A stretch of 64,000 nt of DNA, taken from positions 9,794,110 to 9,858,109 of the forward strand of contig NC_049979.1 of NCBI RefSeq assembly GCF_000003815.2. The letters are read 5' to 3'. Source of the stretch: Branchiostoma floridae (lineage: Eukaryota; Chordata; Leptocardii; Amphioxiformes; Branchiostomatidae). Positions 24,401-35,979 of this stretch are shown one piece after another. Positions within the stretch are counted from its first letter, which is position 1; every line of letters starts with the position of its first letter. The notes beneath the pieces are model-generated. The model worked only from the letters and a program-made list of their open reading frames with translations. It had not been told where the DNA came from and did not search any database. Made by a program: the position numbers and the translations under genes.

Positions 24401-27400
24401 TACCTTGCACTCCTCAGCATTGTCCCTCACCAGCTGCAGGATCTGTTGCACCAGCTGCTTCACATCATCATCCACAGCTATGTAGTCCTCGTACCCATTC
24501 TGTAAGATTGGAAGTCATACTTAGTCCTTCTAAGTCAGGATTCAACCTTGAACTTGCTGTTTTCACATTGGATTTGTAAAGAAATAAGTGAAACTGTTGT
24601 GTGTCACTGGTGTTCAATAACGTGTAAGCTTTGCAAATAATGTGCTATTTCAGTCATTTATTCTTTTGTGGAAGGACATTCGAAGGCAAATTTATCAACA
24701 CAAGAAGTTTCTTTAAAGGTGGATTATTACTGTTAATTTGACTTAAACATGATCTTTAGTAGAACAGTGTGGTGTAGATAGTAGGAGATATCATACAAGA
24801 AATGTCCTGAGTATTCTCCCTTCAGTTAGTACAATAAACTGAATGAATATGGAATGGCTGTATAGGGTAATTTTGCCACGTACACTTGAGTCTCTGCCTA
24901 GCATCTGCACCAGCGCTCCCCTGGACAGGAAAGACTCCAGCCACTTGGTGACCAGCTCCTGGACACTCAGCATGGCCGAGTTCTGGTCCAGAGGGGGGTT
25001 GAAGGACACCACATTCTCAATCAGCTCCAGGCGGATGGTCAAGATGGGGACATATGGATCCTAGAACAAGAGGAGGCATATGCATGTTTGAATAGGCTAA
25101 AACAACTGCTTAAAAGTACAGATGAAAGTCTTCTTCAAGTTTCAGTATCATATGATGATGTAGAACATGGTTTTCATAGTCATTAACCTAACTCATTTTA
25201 CCTAGCTCATATATCTTGCTGATATACCATTAGAAAATGCTAGGGTGGTGGAAAAGAACATATGAGTATCGTCGAACCCGTGCAAGTGACTACCTCCACA
25301 AACAGAACACCTGACAGTGTGACCACTTTATGGTGGTCCCTTTGATTTTTGCCATTGACACGAGCATAAAACATCCTATCAAAAGTGACCACCTCTCCAA
25401 ATAGACCAGATTCTATTGGTCTTGGGTAGGTTTGACTGCTTATTTGGACTTTTAACCAGTTTTGTTTGAGCATGACAATAGGCCTCCCAGAAGGTAAATC
25501 ATACGAAACCTCTATGCCATGCAGCTCCTTGAATACCTGCCCACTGACCTGTGATATGTTGGCCATGACCAGCTGGTTGTGCATGGTCTCGAGGCTGGTG
25601 ACAGTGGATCTCTTCAGTCCATCCAGAACAATGGAGTCCACAAACTCCACATAAGCCTCCCACGCAGGGGACGCCCTGCTGATCTGTACCGCCTGGTGAT
25701 GAGAACATGTTGGACAGACGGTTCAGAATGGATGAGTATGTTCAACAATTGTTATAAAAGTCCTTACCAATTCCTACTGAATGTGACTTTCAGTTGACAT
25801 ACAGAGAGGAGCAGAAATACTATTATGTTTTAGGTAGAGTATCTCATGAGAATTGTAAATACATACATAGTTGTATGTAGATCAATGTATAAGTTGACCC
25901 TTTCATATATCGTCAAAGAAATAGAAATGTATTGATATGGTTGTGTTTTTTCAACACCACTACAATTCCTTTACAAGACTATGATGAACAGGATAAACTA
26001 CAAGGTGAGAAGACCATTCTTTGACAATTCTATGTTGACTGTTATAAAGTTGGAGGAGATGCAAGTTAGCAAGTGTCTGACCTCAAATGACTCCTGCAGC
26101 AGGGCATGGATCCTGTGTCCAGAGGGCACAATGATGGATGTCAGGTCCTCATCAAGCTTCCTGAAGTAGGAAAAATAACCAGTTCTTAGTAACTAATCAT
26201 CTACTGTCCAGTATCGCATATTTGACACCATATTTCAGTTGAAGTGACACTCAGATTGTAAAAGAAACTATGTCACAAGGAATCTGACTTCAGAGGGGTA
26301 GTAGCAGTTTGTGGAGTCTTCAGTCTAAATTAATGTCATGCAAGACAAAGCACAAGTCATGTCCATGGTATACTGTGCTCAAGCTAACTTTGAAAGCCAA
26401 CAACATAAAACCACCGCAAATATCTCTCAATTTACAGTCACATACATTCTAACTATGTACTGGTTGTAACTCTACCCACTTCTGCATGTCCACCAGCTCG
26501 TCCATGGTGTAGCTGGTCTCCTCCTCTTGAGCAGCAAACACGTCCAGCTGTCCCTGGGACCAGTTGCCGGCCAGGAGGGTGATGTCATCGCAGTTGGTCT
26601 GCACGACGGTCAGGTTTCCATGGAGATCGCTACACACCAGGGAGGAGGCAATCTCAATAAAGTCTGCACTTTCTGTGGTCTTCCAGGTGAAGTTGTGCAG
26701 GCCCTCATCAAAAACCTAGTAAGATTTGGATTGAGGGTGAAAGGCACAGTTAGTAAGAAATGCAGTGGTCTCACAAACTCATTTCACCATATTACATGAA
26801 CTAGAATTATTTCAGCTTCTATTTTCCTTTTGACTGTGACCTCATGAAGTTACAGACAAGAAAACCCCTTGATCAGGTGCACCGTTAAACAAAGAATCAA
26901 GTGTACCTAATAGTCATTAGAAGCATGCTGTTTACAGAAAGGTAACCATCAGGTTACTTCTAAGAGTAATGTCTACAAACCACATCAATCTTGGCCAGCT
27001 TCCTCTCAAACAGCGGCCTCTCCACCTCACTGATGCTTCTCATCACCTCGTTGTACTTGGAGACAATGGTCTCCAAACGGGCTGCTGTCACACGCAGGGT
27101 AGCTGCATCTGTGTTCCTATAGCATGCACAAAGGGAATAATTTTAGGTTAAGCGCTTATAGGGTATCTGGATGTAAGGTTTTGATACATCACATGGTAAG
27201 TTGTCAGCAGCAGCAACATTTAGCCTGCTGTAGACTGTTACTCATCAAAAAAAATTCTGCTTAAATACTGCATGATTTGGCAATTCAAAGAAGAGGAGAG
27301 CCACATCTCAAGAGCATTCAAGAACCCACAATGCTTATCAATAAAAGTTGTTGTCCTTCCTTGTGTACATACAAAACTGCCATTATATCATGCCATGAGA

Positions 27401-30400
27401 CAGTCTACCAGTTATATAAAAGAGACAAACCGGATGAGTGCCCGGGCAGGCTGCGGCAGCTTGATGTTGTAGGGAGCCTGCGAGAAGTAGTGGATCTCCC
27501 TCAGCAGCAGGATCAGCTCAGGGTCAAGGTTCACGTGGACAATCTGCGGCCGCACATCTTCATCCTCGTCATAGTTTTCTGCAACCTGTTAGTAAGGAAA
27601 AGGGTAACCGTGTTTTACTTGTGATCCAATACGTGGTATCATGCAAAGATTTGGGACTGAATTACTTCCAAGAAATTTTGGTTTACAAACAGATTTGACC
27701 CAAATTATCTGCTATTAGAATAAAAAAATCTGACTTCACATTCGCATCTACCCTTCAAATGTAGCCATGGCATTTTGAAACTTAAACCTGCACTGTTTAT
27801 TCATTGAGACATTGTAACAGTCATACAAAATTTGTTATTCTTCAAAATATATTCAAAATACTAAGTTTTCACCTCGGAAAGCTCATTCTATGTGAAATTT
27901 GCAGGGGTAGGATTCTGCACAATTCCTACATATACAAGTAACAAAGTCTTTTGTGGAAAAGGTCACGGATACTTATTCATGTCAAAAACATCATGACATA
28001 CAGTTTCACATTTTTATCTCTAAGTACATAACTGCTCACCAGAAGAGGCTGCTTGAGTCTATCCCTCAGCTCAGACTGCACACTCTTCTGCCAATGTTCC
28101 ACTATCTGCTTCTCACATCTGCAATGGTCATTGTCAGTTAAAGTCTCCAAGTGAAAGTCTTCAATTACAACACTTATTTGCCAATATTCTATAATTGTAT
28201 AGCACTTCATCTAAGCTTAATATTGAAGGCACATTCTTGCAAAATCATATCAAACAAGTGGACCACAAAACTCGAACATTTGCTAGTATTCTGAGCATTT
28301 TTTCACCTCTGAAATTCCTTCATGGCATCAGTGTAGGCATCTCGCATCTGCCAGCCAGCGTCCCCTCCCAGGGAATGGGGGCTGACCCTGCGGAACTTCT
28401 CCATTGGTTCCTGAAATACATTCACAAATTTGCAAAGCTATTCTAGCCAATACTCCAAAGCTCCATATTCCCTGTCTGCCCTTTTGGGAAGTGGAGACCA
28501 GACTGACTCTTTCAAGTCCAGCTCCAGACCTGAACCTGGCCCTCATCCAGTTCACTGGTATGAACTCCACTTACCATATGCATTCAGCTTTAGATAAGAG
28601 TTAGCAAGCTGTCATATTAGCCTTTTTCTGTCTCTCCAGAAATGCATTGTCATTGTCACCGTAACTGATCCCTCATAGAATACTTTACAACTACCTGTGA
28701 TCATTTAAAGTTGGTGTTCAGATACATTGATAGCTGTGTATCCATCCCTGCTTTTATATTGAATACAAAAGGAAAATAGTGAATGGACTTACAGTTATCC
28801 TAGCCTGCAGCCCTTTTATCCACAGCAGCTTGGAGACTGTCCTGGGCAGGTTGGTGTGCATGGGCGGGGCTCGGACCTTGCTGTTGAAGATGGTTTTGAC
28901 CTCAAGAAGCTCCTGTGTAAAGGAGGACACTAGCGCCCGGTCCTTGTCCTTCAGATGTTTCTGTATAGATGCAAAAAGTGTAATTCACTGTGAGTCAATG
29001 TTATAATAGCAGACTACTGTAAACACAACTTTACGGGGACTTAATTTTGCAGTAGGAGGAGAAAGGATATTTTTATGTGTGAGGTTTACTATTGAAACAA
29101 TGCTTTGTGTGTGACATTTATTATTGAAACAATGCTGTTTTAGTAGTAAAGGTACAGTATAAATACAAAACATGTAATTGAAGTGTCATAATTTTGTGGT
29201 AAGTGGTCACAGCAAAGACTGCAAAACTAAACCACCAGGAATATTTACAGTATGTCATAGCTCACAGTAGTAGACAGCAAACTCTGTGGTTACTTCACTT
29301 CATACAACAGACCAATCATTTCAATTCCAATGAATCAGGATAAACATAGTACTGGAGTACATGTATGTTGAAGAGAGGCAAATGATACCAACCTGCACCA
29401 GTTCTCTACTGCTGACTCCCTCAAACACCTCCAGTAGTCTAAGCTGGGAGGCGACAGTGGGGCACTGCAGGAAGCTCAGGTTCAGCACTGAGGCCAGCTG
29501 GGCTTCTAGGTCCTAAACATAAGGGTGACATTTTAGATAAGAGATCTTCAGAATGAAGAAGAAAAAAAAATTCACAGAATCCGTAATCATAATAGCTTAA
29601 AGTTTTATATCAGTTTCTTAAATGTCATCTACACTACATGCACCGCATCAAATAAGTCAAAAGGTTTAAATGCACCATTGACTGGTGACAAAAACAAGGA
29701 AGCAAATATCCTGAGTGTTCTACCTTCTACATGTTGCATTGTGCTTCCCTTATAAATTTCCATAGTGGCAATACTATGAGTCTCAGACTAAAAGATTTAA
29801 GGCAAGCCTCTCACCTTAAAACACCTGACAGTAAGCCAGAAAATAGATTGATTGCTATACTAAAATTTGAATACAATGTATGATTAAAAATAGGCATACT
29901 AACCTTAACCACAGATCTGAACTTGAAGAAGCTCTTGTCAAAGTTATGTGAGTCGTCCACATCCAAGATGTTTCCTGCCGAGGAGATGAAGTCGTCCATG
30001 GCCTTGGCAAAGTTCTGGTGTATTTCCTGCACCAGTGCATCCAGGCTCCTGCCTCCTGCCCCACCTATCTCTGCTGCAGACTCCAGCAGACGGAAGTGCC
30101 GGGTGGTCTCAACAAGCTCCAGGACATCGTTACACCTACAGAATCAATGAATGACATGAATGTAGTAAACAGAGACTGAGGCAGCTCTGTAATTAAGTAT
30201 TTTATGGCCCAAATAAGCAATCTATATTATGTAGAATGATATAATCCTGACATGCATATCAAACAACCTTGGGTATCATGATGCTCCTTTGCCAAATGTA
30301 CTTAGTAGAGTTGTAGTACTGTATACAATGGGTACACCAGTGAGCAAAGCCCTGGGATGATGGCTATACCGGTAGTAACACACATGTTATACTATGCTGT

Positions 30401-33400
30401 TGGATCCAGCCAATGAAAAAATCAACCTTTTTCATGGCTTATTTCAAATTGAATATTCTTTCAACCTTCTTTTAAATCTTGACTTCCAACAAAGATTTGG
30501 ACACACCTTTCCATGAACCTGTTCATCAGGTCGAAGCAGCGAGCGTTGCGGGGAGGCCAGGGGGAGTCCTTCCACTCCTCCTCCACCCCCAGGCTGGTGG
30601 TGCTCTCGTTCTTCTGGGCAGGCCTCCTGGGGTCGTAGGCATGGGTGCCGTACAGCTTGGTGGCCCACAGCTGACCCTGGGGTCTGTGGATCCTGGAAGG
30701 TAGCATGGTTGGAACGTTAAGTTGATCTGATGATAATTAATGTTTGGTTGAGTGTGACCACAGTCATTTCATCATCTGGTCAGGGCTCGGATGTCATTGG
30801 GAAATATCATTACTATGATCATAATTGACAACTAACCTTAACAGTAGAATTTTTCCTATATGACACAATCTTCTAATCTACTGAACTATGCATGCATGTA
30901 AAAAAAATCATTTTCTAAGAGTTTACCTTTCCTGATAGTAGTTTAAATCAATTCTTTATCTCCTTTTACTTTGAGGATGAATTGCTGCAAGTTCTATAAT
31001 CATAATGTAGTTGGGCTTTTATGAGGAATGGCTAGTAGGTCCTCAAGTCTTCAAACTTTACTCTACATACAACCCTTCCAAAATCACTCACAATGAAGTG
31101 GCACTCTCTTCCACTTTCTCCTTGTTCATTGCGTTGGCCTTCTCTCGCCAGTCCAGATAGGTTCCCCTGTACGCGGCACACACTCTTAAGGCGTCCTTCA
31201 GGCGAGAGTAGGACTGGACGGTGTCCTGCAGAAGATCATCTCCCACCATGCTTTCTGACCTGATAGAATTTGTATAATATACTGTGAATTAGGAAATATT
31301 CACTGTAGACTTATGTTTGCAGTTTTTGCAACTTATCACATTGCATTGCTTTACTACAGTTGTTTCAGCAGCAGAACTTCGAACACATGCAGTCTCTTAC
31401 TAAAAAATTAGGGGCCTGTGAATTTTTAGGGCTTCCATTCATTAAAACCTAATTCGTAATTTCTTCGCAGTAACTGATGGGATTATCTATACTGTGCAAA
31501 GCAAAGTAAATAATTCAATGTAGTCAACTCAACTTACTTGGCAACAATCTCATTAGAAACAACTCTCAGCAGAGTCTGGAACTGCCTTTTCTCATGGTAA
31601 TACTTGGAGTGCATCCAGACCAGGTAGGTGGTGTGCACCAGGGGGGCGAAGATCTGCTGGATCTCCTTGGGTGAGCGGCCCAACTGGAGCCGGTCCAGCC
31701 AGGTCCTCATGGTGTTCAGGTACAGCAGGTGCTCGTTTGTGTCGTGGACAGCCTGGAGCAGAGAGAAAAGTGTCAAATTTCATATTATTCAGCTATAGAT
31801 ATTACCTTTAGCAACATCCATCTACGACCCTGAAAAACACAGTAAAAAAACCTCTAACACAACATTTTCCAGCATAATGCACTCCTGCATATGTTAAAAC
31901 TGAGTGGCAAACTTATTTACATTGGTGGATAACTGTTGATACAGGACAAAGACATTTTGCTTTCACAACCACTCTTCGCATCCATCTAAAGCTTGCAAAA
32001 GGTTGCTCTCAACAGCACATTATTAACTGTACAAAATATATTTTGGTCGAATGTAGCCAACCAACCACCTTGCACAGTCTACTACTCCCCTGTCATAAAT
32101 CTGTCACATACAAATTTACATAGTTCAGACCTGCAACCAGCAACCATACTTAATTTTGTACTTGTATTTGAAACAACAGAAAGTTTTTTTTTTTAATCAC
32201 CTTTCCAATCTCCTTGCGAACATTCTGGAAGCTGTGTGAGTAGGAGCTGTCAGCCTCCTCCAGGTTGAGGAGGATGTCACAGGCGATGGGCGCGTCCAGC
32301 TGGGAGTTGATGGAGTGGAGCCGGGACAGGTGATTGGACCACACCTGCACCTCATCCTGAGGGCGGGGCTTGGAGCTGAGGCGACTCAGCTCAGCAACTG
32401 GGTCGTGCTTCAGCACACCCTAAGGAGAGACAAGGAAAAAGGTATTTGTAACTCAGTTGCTTGGCACAAGCTAGGGAGTCAACAACACAAAACATTGGAC
32501 TTGTGGCAATAGCTGGCCTTTAAAAATTGCTTCAATTGCTCTTTGAGCTTTAGCAGCACTGTCTCTCCATCCAGCGAAATCATTACAAAAAGTAAATCCA
32601 TTGGCAGGTACATGTCTACTAGGTATATTTCTTCGTAATACCTGGATATCTAACCTTCAGCGTTTCTAGATGTAGATGGATCACAATGCCAAAACAGTAC
32701 AATAACTTCAAAATACAAATGTAGTACTTTTTCAAACTTTGACAAATGACAATCAACAATATTTAGTAACGGCATTTTAACATGTCTGACAACTGGCGTT
32801 TGCAACATCACAGAAACACCTACTCTGATCTGCTTGATCCAGCCAATGACAGTGGACTCCAGCACGTGGATGACAGCCGCTCTCCGGTTGGTGGCTGCTG
32901 CAGCCTCTGCCAGGACCTCGATGGACGGCAGCGGCAGCACAATAGAACCCTGGAGTAAGGAAAGAAACAATTATCTGGTGACAGCATTCTACACACAACT
33001 ATTTCCTGTACATCTTTTTCCCACATCAACTTGATTTATTGTCAAAATTGCTGAAGAAGACCACTCTGGGGACTGATTCATTAAAATTCACTGGTCTACG
33101 TGGACTGGAAGTCACTAAAGACAGGAATCATTCTATTCTTCATGCCCATGGCAAAAATATCTGTGGTAAGGAGTTGTTGGTAGCTAACTTGATCAGGGAA
33201 ATACTCCCTACCCTAATACATTGTTTGACAGGAAACAGACGATAGAATGGACTGTGAGTGTGTGATGAGCAAAACACACTCTAGTCAAGCCTCTCATGAG
33301 CAAATTCCATATCTAGACATAGAAATCCATTGTCTTTGATTCTGTACTGATTGTGACTGTGCTATCAGCCTATTACAGACCTGTTGGTGCCCATGGTGTC

Positions 33401-34808
33401 ACCTCCACATTGCTCATGAGTCTGTGTAGAACGTCCATGAGTTTGTCAGGTCCAGCGACTGTCTCGGCATGTTCTGTTTCTGTACACAGCAGCGGTAGGA
33501 ACACATCCCTGGCCAGCATATCCATGTGCTCCAGGGGCATGTTGGCTCCATCAATGTATATAACATTAGCATCTGCAACAGAAATGTGATTGGAACTGAT
33601 TAGTGTGCACAAACTTTGTACAGCAGCAAATAATGCTGTCGATGATATGGACACCAAGCTATATGTGTATGACAAGGATGTACAACTGGGTAAAATAATC
33701 AACACCTGGGTAACGTTAGATGTAAATGTAACTTCTTCTTCTTCTTCCTAAGTCATCCTTAGCTGAGATGAAGCACGATGCTTTTAGTTTTTACAAGTAG
33801 TACCCATTTCTGCAATACAGCTTTGCTATGGCTTGCATTTTAGCCAAACACAAAGGGTTCCCCTACAGTGGGGTTCATACTACTCTTGATAAATGGAAGC
33901 ATTTGAGCGCAGATCAAATTAATTAATTAGCAGCCCTGAACTCTGACCTCATTTGACACAAATCAGAAGCCCCCGCTCAAAAAGTCAGACACACTCAATT
34001 CACTCTGTGTTCGTCAGGTCATCCTATTTGATCAGCGACTCTTCCTATAGCTTTAACGTGCAGAGGTTTGACAGACACTTGAAGGTCACAACTTCATCTC
34101 ACCAATTAGAATAAATTAAAACTAAAATTAAAACTAACCCATGTTGTCTTTTGTGAGCTTGACAGAGGTGCCTGTCTTCAGGAAGAAGACAGCTTTTGCA
34201 GGCAGCTGAGCTGGAGGGCTGAGGGAAGCCTGCAGCCCGTTCTTGGGAGACTTTGCATAGATATACAGACATCTCAAGTCTTCGTTGGTGATATATTCAA
34301 CAAGGACAGACCTGAAGAAAATAAACGAACAAAATATCAAACACAATCTTGTTCATGCACATTTATTTTTTCGTTTACTACCTATTGCAGATTGTCATCT
34401 TAGATACATACTTATCTTAGTGCATATGACAAAGGCTTTGGGGGCACAATAGGTTCTCTCTTCAATGATACAGATTAATATTCCACCTGTATAATGCCAA
34501 TTCACCAAGCCATAAAGCTGGATACTTGGGTGCTCATAAGTTATCCTGGATAGAAACATTTACACAACATATCTCATGCCTTCTATAAATTTGTACATTG
34601 AAAGAAGACAGAGTATGGTAATTGTTTCAAACATTGCCAACCAGAATCCATTTACCTCATTATCAAACTTAAAAGCAATGATTCACTTTTCCTACCTTGT
34701 TTCATCATTTGTGAAGAGATTTTTAAGATCCTCATTCCTTGGTCTTAATGAAGACGTGATGCGTGTTTCCAGCCACCGCAGGCGTTCGTCCATTTCTTGT
34801 GTGGCCAT
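138..34808 (-). CDS. DNHD1: Divergent dynein heavy chain, DNHD1-like (3' end outside window)
   Basis: About 64 exons with consistent splice sites and open frame encode roughly 3,245 residues: tail (about 1-1380), linker (to about 2170), AAA1, AAA2 and AAA3. The remaining AAA modules and stalk must lie left of the window. The start is the ATG at 34808 (MATQEMDERLRW), in an exon whose acceptor lies at 34837. Dynein heavy chains are ATP-driven microtubule motors of cilia and cytoplasm, and the tail here resembles axonemal types. Unlike them, AAA1 has a degenerate Walker A (GPPGHGKQE) and Walker B (AFLHL where CFDEF is usual). Ser/Arg-rich and acidic inserts make the part before AAA4 several hundred residues longer than in ordinary axonemal chains. 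A dead AAA1 and a projected size near 4,800-4,900 residues favour DNHD1, a sperm-flagellum protein in mammals. A lineage-specific decayed DNAH is the alternative. Dynein identity is near certain; DNHD1 orthology is about 0.6. Confidence 0.9.
2935..3200. repeat. AT-rich intronic stretch, possible retroelement tail
   Basis: Strongly A/T-biased DNA with TTTATTCATTTGCAC and repeated ATACA-type runs, unlike the neighbouring introns. It may be the decayed 3' end of a retroelement, but no coding remnant is visible. Confidence 0.25.
3827..3847 (+). promoter_or_regulatory. RE1/NRSE-like motif 2
   Basis: TTCAGCACCATGGACATG at the start of this interval matches the RE1 left half and the GGACA core. Intronic to the dynein gene. 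Confidence 0.3.
4576..4727. mobile_element. MITE-like element with terminal inverted repeats (152 bp)
   Basis: The left end ATGTCAGGGTAGAGACTC is mirrored by AGTCTCTACCTTGACAT at the right end, with further inverted similarity inward (GGTAGAATT against GATTCTACC). Short length, no coding capacity and ATAT-type flanks indicate a non-autonomous DNA transposon inside the intron between dynein exons 4742-4904 and 4115-4257. Confidence 0.65.
5861..6050 (-). repeat. Tandem partial duplication of an AAA2 exon and its acceptor
   Basis: About 85-90 bp covering the 5' half of exon 5812-5926 and its upstream splice acceptor (5861-5950) are repeated at 5967-6050, about 108 bp away. The second copy keeps an acceptor and, in the same frame, reads DNILPSLLRRYCMLHSSA against GILPSLLRRYCMLHSSA in the real exon. 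It lacks the rest of the exon and soon reaches a stop unless a donor at GATAG/GTAG is used. This is a recent local duplication; whether the copy is ever spliced in is unknown. Confidence 0.75.
6903..9092 (-). other. AAA1-AAA2 connecting exons with a Pro/Glu/Ser insert
   Basis: Exons 9092-9033 (60 nt, in frame), 8290-8165, 7681-7487 and 7111-6903. The first two encode a short linker and a Ser/Pro/Glu-rich segment (SKDSPEPSPEPAGDQTAQGQ), not expected in typical axonemal chains and probably disordered. The next exon restores family similarity with FMPRLNGRDASIFMTLMGDL followed by FPGV, the segment before AAA2. The 60-nt exon has acceptor and donor sites (CTTAG, GGTATCC). Its length is a multiple of three, so it could be skipped without changing frame. 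Confidence 0.7.
10300..10320 (+). promoter_or_regulatory. RE1/NRSE-like motif 3
   Basis: TTCAGCACCATGGAAAGTCA, preceded by an AGCAGCACAAGA flank related to that of motif 1, suggesting both sit in copies of one repeat family. Intronic. Confidence 0.3.
11345..11500 (+). mobile_element. tRNA-derived SINE-like element
   Basis: TGGCCAAGTGTGTAAAG resembles an internal pol III box A, and GGTTGTGAGTTTGGTCC about 35 bp downstream resembles box B. A non-tRNA body (CATACCAAAATGGTACATGC) follows. Without a complete cloverleaf it is not a tRNA gene; a tRNA-derived SINE in the intron upstream of exon 11652-11782 is the best reading. Ends are approximate. Confidence 0.5.
14531..14551 (+). promoter_or_regulatory. 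RE1/NRSE-like motif 4
   Basis: TTCAGCACCTTGGACAGTAC plus one C gives a full-length RE1-like 21-mer with both half sites. It shares about 65 bp of flanking similarity with the copy at 16142, down to a common TGTGATAAATG. Confidence 0.4.
15001..15067 (+). repeat. Dispersed repeat terminus, copy 1
   Basis: Contains CCAGTTGCTTGAGTAA and then ACCTGGATGTCTAACCTTC, a block that recurs at 19580-19635 and 44915-44969, with its core alone at 32636-32660. Probably a conserved end of one transposon family. Confidence 0.5.
16142..16162 (+). promoter_or_regulatory. RE1/NRSE-like motif 5
   Basis: TTCAGCACCCTGAACAGTGC plus one C gives a full-length RE1-like 21-mer, a repeat relative of motif 4. It lies in the intron between linker exons 16279-16431 and 15683-15869. 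Confidence 0.4.
17095..17275 (+). mobile_element. tRNA-derived SINE with conserved metazoan-type body
   Basis: TTGCTGAGTGATTAGA (box A-like) and GGTTTGATTCC (a near-perfect box B) sit about 30 bp apart, followed by a body containing GTGCCCTTGGGAAAGGGACT and CCAGGTGCACATGTGAATGG. That tail type, with its CCTTGGG-AAGG core and CACCCAGGTG, is widespread among invertebrate SINEs. It lies in the intron between linker exons 17595-17730 and 16905-17048. Ends are approximate. Confidence 0.65.
18566..18742 (-). other. Ser/Arg-rich insert exon within the dynein linker
   Basis: This 177-nt exon encodes a basic low-complexity segment, RRARATSRTSNNTSISRTRR followed by GSTASLPASLANLGE. It separates two well-conserved linker exons. 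It contains RRGS, a basophilic-kinase (PKA-type) consensus. Length divisible by three means skipping would preserve frame. No function is assigned; a disordered regulatory loop is an inference. Confidence 0.75.
19266..19510 (-). repeat. Tandem duplication across an exon edge and its intron
   Basis: The end of exon 19139-19302 and the adjoining intron (ACATGCCCTGAGGTATGG, then GTCAGGAAAACC) recur about 130 bp away at 19404-19510 (the same ACATGCCCTGAGGTATGG, then AAAGTCAGGAAAACCACATG). The copy retains the splice acceptor but too little exon to encode a domain. A local duplication of the same style as that at 5861-6050. Confidence 0.7.
19580..19635 (+). repeat. Dispersed repeat terminus, copy 2
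   Basis: GTTGCTTGAGTAA followed by TTACCTGAATGTCTAACC and TTCAT, in the same order and spacing as copy 1. Confidence 0.5.
24246..24265 (+). promoter_or_regulatory. RE1/NRSE-like motif 6
   Basis: ATCAGCACCATGGACAAGTA matches the RE1 left half and core. It lies just upstream, in gene orientation, of the exon at 24035-24219. Confidence 0.3.
32636..32660 (+). repeat. Dispersed repeat terminus, core only
   Basis: TACCTGGATATCTAACCTTC matches only the inner block of the repeat; the upstream CTTGAGTAA block is absent. Confidence 0.35.
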
Positions 34809-34836
34809 ATTTACATTTGTCTTCACAGGGTGTTTT

Positions 34837-35727
34837 CTGCAGAACAAAATCATTCAGCTCACATGTTTCATACAGTGACTACCCCTCCTGAATGAGCACT
34901 GCCAAAGAAATAAGCAATACCAAACTGACATCTTGTCTTACTTGAAAACCAAATGTTCATCAACTTCTTCGAGTTTCTACAGACACCTTCACCTGTTTCA
35001 TGTTATATAATCATGAATAAATGAAATATTGAGATTTTTATGGGTAATTCATGAATAAAGCAGAAAACCACAAGTTATAAACAAGTCACAGGGAAGCTAC
35101 AGTTGGAAGGGCGCCATGTTGGACAGATGATAGCCCTTAAGGCTCACTTTTGAGTGCAATTGAGGTGTGTCATTTACGACAATGCAAACAGTCTTCACAC
35201 GGTTATGGTCCTCTAATCAAATTACTGTCACAACTTTCAACACCTCGGCCTTATTTGACAACAAATTCTGAGGTGGAAGCCTGGTCTAGTTGGACCTAGT
35301 CAACGGTTCGCCGTTTAGAAAGTTTCAATGACACCTGTAACAGTCGAATGACTTCGTTGGCGTCAAATTTAAGATGCGAAACTGGTAGAATGTCGCTAGG
35401 CTAGCCCACCATCACCTTTTATCACATAGCCTGGCCATGTTGCTATGCATAATGTGGGAAGTTATGTTGAAGGCAAAAAGCTGTATTGACTTTCTAGCAC
35501 TTAACAAAAACTCGATCCAAAAGAAGCAGTTTAATAGTAGCAAATGCTAATCGAATTTTTACAAAACAAACTTTGCCGCCAATGAGAATCTTGACATGGA
35601 GGAAAGTAGACCACCTGTTGGATTGGTCAGCGGGACAAAAAGTAAGCGCAATAAGGCAGGATAATCCCACTACACGATCAAACCATTGTACATACGTGTG
35701 TTACAGGATGTTTTGAGTCTCCATACC
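34837..35727. other. Probable first intron of the dynein gene, no gene seen
   Basis: I see no convincing coding exon on either strand here. It holds AT-rich DNA, the alternative YY1-like motif near 35115, and a stretch reading GTTGCTATGCAT near 35439 that weakly resembles half of an RFX X-box, a site common upstream of ciliary genes. Confidence 0.35.
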
Positions 35728-35830
35728 TGTGTTAAACGTGATTCTTCTCCCTGGAGAAAACTTGTTCTTCGGCGGCCATATTGTTGTGCTGTTGCTAGCC
35801 AATTGCGATAGCATCCAAACGCGATGAAAT
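35728..35830 (-). promoter_or_regulatory. Candidate 5' UTR exon and promoter of the dynein gene
   Basis: On the minus strand, TTTAACACAG followed by GTATGG at 35727 is a good splice donor, and the first coding exon has an acceptor (TTCTGCAG) at 34837, so a spliced 5' UTR is likely. The segment contains CAATATGGCCGCC (ATG at 35779), a YY1-like start-site motif that also opens a 15-codon upstream ORF ending at 35732. A CCAAT box lies at about 35799. A second YY1-like motif (AACATGGCGCC, minus strand) lies near 35115 and could mark an alternative start. No transcript evidence is available. Confidence 0.4.
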
Positions 35831-35979
35831 AGATCCATATCACTGTGATTCAGATATCGTGTATCAGCATAGATGTCTGATATTGGGTGCTGATGCCTGT
35901 TAAAAATAAAGTTCAACTGGCTGTATATTACAGCATATTCATGTCTATTCATATGTTCACCTGCATTTTCCATGTGGGG

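Larger units (their letters stand above)
20826..34808 (-). other. Dynein tail region exons (DHC_N1-like and adjoining helical region)
   Basis: Exons read from splice sites, 5' to 3' on the minus strand: 34808-34696, 34311-34139, 33572-33381, 32949-32824, 32419-32201, 31752-31538, 31259-31092, 30692-30507, 30135-29904, 29512-29393, 28960-28793, 28410-28307, 28118-28040, 27585-27431, 27116-26981, 26715-26480, 26160-26082, 25692-25549, 25060-24884, 24499-24404, 24219-24035, 23680-23536, 23127-22987, 22430-22308, 21939-21727, 21344-21195, 20887-20826. Family-like segments include KAVFFLKTGTSVKLTKDNM (like the CH-terminal part of outer-arm beta chains), MHTNLPRTVSKLLWIKGLQ and LDPELILLLREIHYFSQ. 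In the family this region dimerises and binds intermediate chains. Boundaries are read by eye and individual ends may be off by a few bases. Introns of 200-800 bp hold no other gene I can recognise. Confidence 0.82.

Noticed and set aside
138-34808. The dynein as a decayed pseudogene
   Set aside because: All exons read examined are open, splice sites are canonical, and AAA2/AAA3 motifs are intact. Only the AAA1 catalytic motifs are changed.
35430-35460. RFX X-box in the dynein first intron
   Set aside because: Only one half-site (GTTGCTATG) is recognisable. The opposing half does not match well enough to call a ciliary-gene regulatory site.
35701-35973. 90-codon minus-strand reading frame upstream of the dynein gene
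   Set aside because: Joining it across the donor at 35727 to the next acceptor gives a stop codon within a few residues. It has no family similarity and fits an untranslated exon and promoter.
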